From positions 139,707,875 to 139,771,874 of the forward strand of contig CM034546.1 in the NCBI GenBank assembly GCA_020055645.1: a stretch of 64,000 nt of DNA. The letters are read 5' to 3'. Both the position numbers and the translations under genes were made by a program. Shown here piece by piece: positions 27,101-36,900 of the stretch. The stretch's first letter is position 1. Each line of letters starts with the position of its first letter. The notes under the pieces are model-generated. The model was not told where the DNA came from. It worked only from the letters and a program-made list of their open reading frames with translations, and did no database searches. The DNA comes from Tomocerus qinae (taxonomy: Eukaryota; Arthropoda; Collembola; Entomobryomorpha; Tomoceridae).

Positions 27101-28552
27101 GAGATGTTAAAAACCATAATAAAGGGTTTAAAAAATATTAAAAAATTTCTGAACCCCTTCCAGAGGGTTAAAAAACAGAAAAACATGAGGGGATAAAAAT
27201 TCGGAAAATTATCACTCAGCGACGGTTTATAGGATCGGTACTAATTTTTTTTAGATACAAGGGGGTTCTATTATAGGGCTGAATTTAGGCAGCGATACCT
27301 CGTTGCCGGTACACATTGTTGCCAAATAACTTTTTTACCGGCGACACCGGCAACAACGGCGACACATTCCACATACCCATCTGATTGCCTTTATCACTTA
27401 TAGTATATAATAGAACTAGCGGTCCATATATTCCGGATATAACAAACATGAAACATAACATAAAATGAAATAAACACATTCGACAGTTATCATTATGAGT
27501 AAAAAATTATTATGTTATCTTCATTATATTCAAATCTGATAGAATGTCAATTTTCCCCAGATCCCTCTTTATTTGTTTAATTCATTTAGGTTAGGTTTAT
27601 TATATCCGCATTATATGGACGGCTAGATCTATATATTAATTTATATTATATATTATACTACATAATATAAGTCATAAAGGCAATCAGATGGGCATGTGGA
27701 ATGTGTCGCCGTTGTTGCCGGTGTCGCCGGTAAGAAAGTTATTTGGCAACAATGTGTACCGGCAACACCGGCAACGAGGTACCGCTGCCTAAATTCAGCC
27801 AACCCCACCCAACCTTACAGATTTTCCGGTTGTAGGTGAACTCGTCTAAAACACTTTCGACAATTGGCAAAGGTGAACTCGATAATTACAATGGTGATCT
27901 CGATTATTACAATGATGAATCCGATAATTACAAAGGTGATTCCGATAATGGAACAGGAGAAATCGATAAAATATAAGTTCATTAACGAATGGTCATCTAC
28001 ATAGTCTCTAGTACACAGTGCAATATAACTGAATTTCCTCATTGGTTTCTTTGCTCGTAATAATCTTTAAGAGAATCTTTAGCTTGAGGCTTGGAGTATA
28101 ATTTAAAAGCAAAATGTCGAGATTTGTCAATTGTCGAAAAAGCTTTAGACGAGTTCACCGGATACTGATTTTTCGTCATAGACAACTGCTCACATAATCA
28201 AAATGATTTACATGGAATTCTGGTGCGATGGAAGGCTACCGCTTGCCTTTTAATCCGAGCCCAGAATTCCTCCATGTCGATAAGTGAATGATTTATTTAT
28301 AATTTTATTGACTTGTGATCTACATGTGGAAGGGCTCAAGTGCACTACCGCAAAACCACAGAATAATATGGTTTTGGTTTTTAGGTTCTTCCACGGTTTG
28401 ACTCTTCAGCAAATGTTGTACGGGTTCACGTAGTGAATGTCAGTTTTTCTGCTGACCATCGTGTCATCGATGGAGCCACAATGGCCCGTTTTACAAATCT
28501 ATGGAAATCTCATCTAGAAAATCCAGCCTCAATGCTTCTCCATTTGAAATAA
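21132..28552 (+). CDS. DBT: Dihydrolipoamide branched-chain transacylase (BCKDH E2)
   Basis: Core E2 subunit of the mitochondrial branched-chain 2-oxoacid dehydrogenase complex, transferring branched acyl groups from lipoyl-lysine to CoA. Exons: 21132-21340, 22155-22345, 22423-22562, 23485-23748, 23818-24021, 25006-25197, 25291-25362 and 28385-28552, totalling 1,440 nt with matching phases and ending in TAA. A Ser/Arg-containing presequence leads to the lipoyl domain ([18 protein letters not shown]; lipoylation site in EVQSDKASV). Next come the peripheral-subunit-binding domain ([15 protein letters not shown], then [19 protein letters not shown]) and the catalytic domain ([23 protein letters not shown]; active-site His in [12 protein letters not shown]). 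The protein ends [10 protein letters not shown], the family's usual end. The 5' exon with the start codon is not identified. Intron 5 has a GC donor (AAG/GCAAGT at 24022), and the 3-kb intron 7 is filled with mobile elements. Confidence 0.95.
25459..26396. mobile_element. Non-autonomous element with TTGTCAAC subterminal repeats (copy A, in DBT intron 7)
   Basis: Begins GGTTCACCCCCAATTTGTCA and ends GTTGACAAAAAGGGGTAGTC CC. It is flanked by the 8-bp duplication GTGCCAAG (25451-25458 and 26397-26404). TTGTCAAC motifs cluster at the left end and GTTGACAAAAA motifs at the right, forming inverted subterminal arrays. A second copy lies at 35525-37308. The 8-bp duplication suggests a hAT-like mechanism. 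No ORF. Confidence 0.88.
26017..26221. mobile_element. 205-bp MITE nested in copy A, 8-bp target duplication
   Basis: Terminal inverted repeats CAAGGTAAGTAAAATTTTAG / its inverse ending ACCTTG, flanked by GGTAAGGT on both sides (26009-26016 and 26222-26229). Copy B of the host element has a single GGTAAGGT at this point, so it shows the empty site. hAT-like. Confidence 0.92.
27277..27800. mobile_element. MITE with ~130-bp inverted repeats (GGCTGAATTTAGGCAGCG family)
   Basis: The left end GGCTGAATTTAGGCAGCGAT, then CTCGTTGCCGGTACACATTG, is matched in inverse at 27650-27800. The arms contain CACCGGCAACAACGGCGACA-type GC-rich blocks in an AT-rich setting. Related copies are at 58251-58671 and ~61218-61288. 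It lies in DBT intron 7. Confidence 0.9.
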
Positions 28553-30953
28553 AAGAAACAACTTCATCATATTTTGGCAAAAACAAAATCCACTAAAAAT
28601 GTTTTGACAACGTCAACATTACATATTATAGGAGTTTGGATTGGACATTGTGTTCTGCTTGTTGCCACATAGACAAGGATGATTTATAAATAGTGCATTT
28701 CTGCATCTGTGTATACATTGTACAATTAACGGAGAATCAGTGTGGAACTCTTTCACAAGTTCCACTGCCGCTAAATCTAGTATTTACTAAAAACCGAGTT
28801 TATTTTGTTATTTGTTTGTCTAGGGATGAGATACCTTTTTGACTAGGTGAAATTAGTCCAGATACTATGTTTTTGAATTGTAGTTGTATTTCAGTGTTAG
28901 CGGATGCATAATAATAACCCATATTAATACAATTATAGAATTTATTTAAGTTAAAATGTTAGGTATTTGAGAGAGCCAGTATTTTTTCAAGTGACAATAA
29001 ACCACTACTATATTGACCTGCGTGTACATAATTTGGTAAAAGAGAATTAAAATATGTCAACATACCAATATATTCTTACATCCATACTAAAAATTATATA
29101 TTATGGCTGGTTTGTTGATTCGAATGGATAATAGAACAGTAGAACAAGTGGGGCAGTTATTAGAAGTCATATTATTCAGAATCGACGTTTCTTTCTAAGA
29201 CGCACGGGCACAAAATATTTTTAAAAATAATTCGAACCCTTGTTTTTATTTTTAAAAGTTTGAGTAGTAATTTACGTACAAAACATTTTCAACTCAAGTT
29301 TCTTTCTACTTTCAGTCGTTAATTTCAAAACAACAAAAATCTCAATCCAAACAGACAAGTTAACTTTAAATTATTAAGTGGTGTGCAATGTGCAACACCG
29401 CTATATAGGAATGACCAATCTGTATGTCTGTCCGTAAGCACGGTAACTGTGAATGAGATAATCAGTTCAAATGATAACCTAACTAGAGATTAAAAGTAAT
29501 ATCGAGTTCTTAAATGGGCAAAATCGGTCACACCCCCTGTCCTGGGGAGGGGTTTAAAATTTAAAAACAATTAAAAATAGTTGCATTTCGGCTATATTCA
29601 TCATCCAAAGTCGTGAAATAACTCGATTGAAAGCTGACATGTCAATAGACACTATAAAATGGGTTATATATGGCCATCCCCTGACAAGGAAAGTGGGTGA
29701 AAAACATAAAAATAACTGAAAATTGGTATAACTTCGGTTCGATTCATCGTACAAAGGTACCCCCCCCCCGCCCCGAAATCGAAGAAAAATAAAGAGATTT
29801 TTGTCTAAAATCGCTAAAATTTTAGCATATTTTTTCTCGGGGCCTCCCCAGACATTTTTTTCTGGCTGCGGCCCTGCCCCCATACCATATTCATACATGA
29901 AACAAGTTCATTTACTATGTTTCTGCCAGTTCCAGTACCCATCTCTACTCCCGTTTTTCTTCGTCCCGCCGTCTAACTCCACAAATTCCCTCTTTAGCTC
30001 TAAAGCGGATATTGATACATGGAGTTGATACATGGATATGCACGTTGTCCTAAATCATCGACCAGCATTTCAGAATTTAAGTCCTGCTGGAATTCCCGGT
30101 GACTCGATTCCATTGATCTGGTTTAAAACCTGCGCCATTTATTGTCAAGTCCCCTTAAAGGTTCTCCCCCACCAACTTTCTCTCCCTCTGTAGCTCAATT
30201 CTCTGCCCGGCATGAATCTGGAAAGCAACATATCCAGAAGCCCGCAGAAACGTTAGCCCCATCAACCTCACCAGCATGCCAGCATTCCTCAACTTTGGAA
30301 TCCTGGGCACCCACATTACTTTTCGCCTGGTCATCAAGACTGTCGTTATCAATATCCTAACCAGTCTCACAATCAAGATGATGTAAAGTTGTATGAAAAT
30401 GATTCATTATAAGGAGCCAAGCAATACTTCTTCCTCAAATACCAATTCTGAATATCTGAAGCTACTTCTGAGCTATCGTTACTCTACATCACGAACAAAC
30501 TTTGCGTCAATATCACTCACCACGCGGCAAAACCGTCGTTCTGATTTCCTATCATTCAATTCGTCCTATTCTTATAATCCCTGTTCTTACTTCACTTCTG
30601 ATTTGTATTTCCAACAATTTCAAACTTTGTAATATAGATAGAACTCGTTTAAACCAGTTTGTTATTTGTTATAGTCGTTTATTATTTGGAATCAATCCCT
30701 TTCTAGTCACAGAAACATTCAATTCTATTTCAATATTACCTTTTATATAAAGAGATTAAAAAATTTCCTTTCTTTCCAATTTGTCCAAACACATTGTCAA
30801 AAATGTTCAAACTGCAATAATACAGTATATTGTAAACTGCCGTAAATTGCTATACCTGTGACGCATGAATGATATATTAATTTTGTATCCAATCCAATTT
30901 GCACAAAATATATTTATCTGATAAATAGTTTTAATTTTAGATACACAAAATGG
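28553..30953. other. Intergenic, no gene supported
   Basis: 3' flank of DBT followed by AT-rich DNA. ~29755-29880 carries a C-run and TTTTCTGGCTGCGGCCCTG, like the small hAT-type MITEs at 32658 and 47653. 30030-30760 has less AT-rich sequence with short overlapping ORFs (Ser/Pro/His/Tyr-rich), possibly a decayed retroelement gag, but I cannot name it. Confidence 0.4.
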
Positions 30954-33900
30954 CTAATAAGCTGCAATAAATGCATCAAAAGCACTGTGTTGCCTGGAGT
31001 GATCTACTTTGTCGACCGGTCCTTTCCAATATAGCCCAAATTGATTAAGACTATTTCGGTTCCTCTGCTGAATGCTATCGGCTTGGGCAGTTAGCCAACT
31101 CCTGTACGGTCTGCCTGCCAAAGCACGATCCAGTTCACCCAAGTTCCGTGCAAACACTCCTTTGAAGGATGGGCCGTCCCCACCGCAATACCTAGGGAAC
31201 TTTTGAGCATCTGCACCTGCTCAAAAGTTCTAAGGAACTTTTGAGCACCCATGCAGCATTTGGCATAGGTGGGCATGCCATGAATGCCAGGCCATGCCAG
31301 AAGCTTTACAAATAACCCTTTTCATATAATGTAAATAAAATACCCACTAAATAAATACAATACCCACTAAATAAATACAATACCCACTAAATAAATACAA
31401 TGCCCACTAAATAAATACAATACCCACTAAATAAATAAAATACCCACTGAATAAATAAAATATCCACTAAATAAATGAAAGACCCACTAAATAAATAAAA
31501 TACCCACTAAATAAATCAAATATACACTGAATACATACAATACCCACTAAATACATAAAATACCCAATGAATACATACAACACCCACGAAATACATAAAA
31601 TATACACTAAATAAATAAAATACCCACTAAATAAATAAAATAACCACTAAATATGGTAAATTCGCAATACATAAATTAAATTTTTAATAAATAAGTTAAA
31701 TTTCAATTAAACTAGTTGTATTTTAAATAAATAAATAAGCTAATTTCCCAATAAATAAACTAATTTCCCAATAAATAAGCTAATTTCCCAATAAATAAAC
31801 TAATTTCCCAATAAATAAGCTAATTTCCCAATAAATAAGTTAAAATCCCACTTAATAAACAAAGTACCCACCGAATATATAAAAAAAACTCTCTAAAAAA
31901 AGTTGCGGGAAATGCTTAACTATTTTATTTAGTGGATATTTTATTTATTCAGTTTGTATTTTATTTATTTAGTGGGTATTTTATTTATTCAGTTTGTATT
32001 TTATTTATTTAGTGGGTATTTTATTTATTTAGTGGGTATTTGATTTATTTAGTGGGTATTTGATTTATTTAGTGGGTATTTTATTTATTTAGTGGGTATT
32101 TTATTTACATTATATGAAAAGGGTTATTTGTAAAGTTTCTGGCATGGCCTGGCATTCATGGCATGCCCACCTATGCCAAATGCTGCATGGGTGCTCAAAA
32201 GTTCCTTAGAACTTTTGAGCAGGTGCAGATGCTCAAAAGTTCCCTAGGTCACCGCAATCTCCACCTCCTCCTTCACACCTGTCAAAGAATTATCACATTG
32301 TCCTTGTCACACAATCATTGATTATACTATACTGAAAGTAATCGAGTAGTAAAGTGAATATATTAGGCACTTTACAATTTGCTTTACAAATCTTGCACTC
32401 TTGTATTTTACAATTACGTTTTCACCCGACGGCCGCCGGCCGGGATCTAGAATACAACATCAGAGTACAGGAATTTCTACACTTAAAGTTGGACCCAATT
32501 GAGTACAATATTTCAAAGACGAAAATTGATAGAGTGTGTACCGACTAAATGAAATAACGGCGAAATTTAATTTTTTCCCCGCTGTGAAAATTTGCCTTAG
32601 ATTCTGCATTTCTATCACTCACTATCTGTGTACCAGGCTTATAACATCATTAATATGCAGAGCCGCAACGAACCCCTCCCCCCTCGAAATCGACGAAAAG
32701 AAAGTTTCACCTTAGAGAAAGCGAAAATTGTATGTATTTTCACTTATAATTCATCAGGGCTCTCCCGAAATTTTCTGGCTGCGGCCCTGTTAATATATGA
32801 CTCAATTATTGACCACATTCCTTCCATAATTTTGCATCAGGGAAATTCAGGGTAAGTAAATATCGGGTTCGTGTATCTCACATATAATCAAAAAAACCCT
32901 GGTTTTTGGCATCAATTTTAACAATCAATGTTACCAGCTCTAAAACTGAAATTAAAAATTATTTTCAACTCCTGTGTTATAAGAAATAAAATAACAATAT
33001 TGTTGTCATGTAATCAAGATTATTGGACCGGTTTTAAATTCAATCCCTAAAGCCTCTCAGGTTTGCGGTTGGTACACTGCAAAAAAGCAGTAAAAACCCA
33101 AAACAAAGGCAAGTTTTTAGATGATTGCTGCTACCAACCCTGCCTTTTTAATCATGGTAGAATCAAGAGTACCTATATACTCAATTCTTAACCTGATTTT
33201 AGTACATATATATAGTCCCTCGTATATTGTACGTCTTAAGAGATTTGTTTGCAAATTGTTAAGTCTACATTATTGCTTATCCACCAACGGTTCAGTTAAT
33301 ATTCCATTGGGGTTGAGGTATCCGCTTCTTAAGACTGCATCAGCGATAGCCCGGGCTTCTCTCAAGTAGCCTTCGTCTCCCGTAGCTCGATGGAGTTCGA
33401 CGAGAGCCCCGAGAACAACTCCCTGGTTGTAGGTCCACGTCACGTCTCCGTTGTTTTGGCAGTTGGAGCTGAGGCCGTCGTTGATGAGGTTGTCCGAGTT
33501 GAACATTCCACTGGCCCTGAACCAGGTCCAGACCTCAATGGCCTGATGCAGGTACTGCGTATCCCCTGGGATTCGGTTGTGGAGGGATGCGGCTAGCTTG
33601 ATGAACAATTCATTTGTTATTGCGTTTTTATACGCCCGTTCTCTCGTCCACCAGAGACCGCCTCCGCAAACATTGTCTTTGTGCCGGTAGCAGTAATCCG
33701 CGTCGATTTTTGCCATATTCAGGTATTTCTGATCTCCAAGAAGATCATAGGCGCGGACCCAAGCTAATCCCCACCAAAGAGTGTCATCTGCAAAATCAAG
33801 GATAATCGTTTTTTACTAATTAAATTAAGGAAAGGATGTAGTGCATAATGAAGCCTCTAGAGGAGTCTGCCATGAACACGATCAATTTACAATGAGTGGA

Positions 33901-36900
33901 GTATAATAAAATTAAAATTTTATTTTTACAAGAAATCAATTATTACTCAAGAACCACTCAATTTTTTTTTCAAAAAATAATTTTTTTCTATAACATATTC
34001 TTACAAGTATTGCGGAGGGGATGTGGCTACTAAATTTACACAAATCACTTTATTTTTGCAACGATTTTCTAAAATTCTGCCGCTCCGATTTTTTGAAATT
34101 AATGAAACTTCGGTACTTTGAGGTAGAAAGCATTCCGTCTTAGATATTTTTACTATTTTACCATATTAATCGATTTAGTTCCCCGGGGTATTCTCATTTG
34201 GAGAGCTTTTTTTCTCCAAAGTTATTGATATAATTCCCTATATGGGGAATTATTATTTGGCAGTGGTTTTCGTTTGTAAAACTGCCGTAAATTAAGGGGC
34301 CTTACCATACCCTACCATATTCAAGCCAAGAAATAAGGTGGCGTACCATACCCTACCGTATTCAAGCCATGAAATAAGGTGCCTTTCCATACCCTACCAT
34401 ATTCAAGCCATGAAAAGGTGCCTTTCCATACCCTACCATATTCAAGCCATGAAATAAGGTGCCTTACCATACTCTACCATATTCAAGCCATGAAATAAGA
34501 TGCCTTACCATACCATAATATCATACCCAACTCGTAAAGTAAGGAAACATACCGTACCTGCCATCAACGGCGTATTTATGGGTGGACTAGGATGCTGAAG
34601 CATCCCCTTAATTTCCCTAAAACTTACTAGGAATTTTCTCAAAATTTGATAAAAAGTATTTTTATACCCTACCATACTCAATTTTCATTCATACACATTT
34701 TCTGATAAGCAAAATGATGTAAAAATTGATAATTTTATTGATTGTGAAAATGGCCCGCTTAGACCCTACACTTAGAAATCCTAAGCTGGTATACTGTTAT
34801 ATTTAACAGTATATCACCTTAGAAATCACGTAGGGATGGTTACACATTATTTAGCGTTAAATTAACATTGTCCACATCCTGTTAATCTTTTAACAGTATT
34901 GGTGGTTAAAATTAACATGGGAGCATGTTAAAAACTGATTGGAAATATCTAAGTAGGGGACTGCAGCTGCGTGGTTAAGCAATGGGAAAGTACTGTGCAC
35001 AGCTGTGGTTTTAACTGACCGCCCGCCCCTACCAGTGCTGCACTTAGTGCATCCTTCCCGCATTCATGCCTACCACATCAAGCTAGGTTCAAGCTATACC
35101 TTACTCACTCATCCCTACCACACAAAACTCAGCAGATGTCTTACCCTCTTATCGTACTCGTCGTCGTCCCTACTTGACACTTGCTTTCCGTCCTTACCAA
35201 ATACTTTGAAATATAATGTGAAACTAAACATACTGAACCCATCCTGTACTTTTGGTTTCAAACTGCCCTTCCCAACCCTACAATCACACAAAAGTAAGGG
35301 ATGAGTATGGATATGTATATATTCGGATGGCCAAAGTAGGGATGTCACTCACCTCTGGAATACGCATACGGTGGGAAAGGGTATATCGGATTAGAACTTT
35401 CGCCTTTACTCAGCTTAATTAATTTATCTGATGTTCAAATCTATTTATCCCAGGCACTGTTACCGAAGGGAATCTTTTCCTTTAAAAGTTTGTACCACCT
35501 CAATTAGGCTGTGAACCGAATAATGGTTCACCCCCAATTTGTCAACGCTAAAATGTCAACAGAGCAAAAAAATCGAAAAAACCTTTTGTCAACGCCATTA
35601 TATTTTTTGTCAACAGCAATATCTTTTTTGTCAACACCACCAGTGATTGATATAAATAGTCGAAATTACATACTTGTACTAGGTTGAACCAAATAGGCAA
35701 TGAAAATACTGAGTAAGATTTATGGTTTAGTAACCATAAAATAAGTCCTTATTTGAGCAAAAATAAATTACCGTATTAATCGATTTAGTTCCCCATATCG
35801 CAATAATTCCCCAGTTGGGGAACTAAATGAATAAATTTGGGAAAATGTGGCTCTCCAAATGTTTAGTTCCCCATATCGAAATAGTTCCCCACCCTAAAAT
35901 CCTAAATTAAAGGTATATGAACCATATTATTATACAAATCAGTGAATCTGTACTCAGTCAGTTCACATGTGCCAACCAGTGTACAAAATACTACCACTTA
36001 TGAATGGTAAGTGGTTTTTAATGGTATTTAATGTTATTACCACCACCTAAACATTGGTGGTAAATAATTTAATTGGTAAGAAATAGTAAAAAATAGTTTT
36101 ATTTAAATTGCGTACAGAGTTGTGAATAAAATTCGACATCAATACATAAAATACCGTTGCAGCTGACGATTGTTGTCCTAATTTGACTGCCCAACTTAAT
36201 GTGTGTTAATTAATCCCAGAAAGGGGCAACTAATTGGGACAAAATCATCCTTACTAACTTATTCAATAATTAATTTTAATTAAATGAGTACCTTTTCTAA
36301 TTAAATGAAAGTTGGCTGTATACCAAGCGAATAATGTCTGTTTCAATAATGACTGTTTCACTACTTTAGTGAGCATTCAAATATAAATCTTAATTAAAAA
36401 TATTTTAGAGAAAATAGAGCATGAAAACTTATTATGTGTCGTTGCCGTTTGTGTATCTCTTCTAAGTATTCACTATAATTTACCATTTTTACCATTAAAT
36501 GTATTTTTACCACTGTGATGGTAAAAGTCTAAAAAGTTGTTAAGTTTGTAAAGCAGAATGACGATGATGACGAAGAAATGGATGTTGATGTAACCGAAGC
36601 TATGGACATTTCTCTATCCTCTGACGACAACGTTGGAAACTAAATTCCTTCTAATATGCTCATTCACTATATTTATAATTTAATTTTGACTTAAAATAAT
36701 AATTTGACACTAATTTTTTTAATTTTCTATTCGAAATATAGTTCCCCATATCATAATAATTCCCCATGTGGGGAACTATAAGAATATTTTTGACCAAAAA
36801 ATGGTCTCCAAATGGGAGTTCCCCTGGGGAACTAAATCGATTAATACGGTAAGTCAAATTAAATACGTCATATAAGCAGGAAGAAAAGTATCATGAATAT

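Noticed and set aside
29554-30750. ORFs of 70-114 codons on both strands as genes
   Set aside because: They overlap each other, lack recognisable motifs and splice context, and include homopolymer C/G runs from MITE ends.
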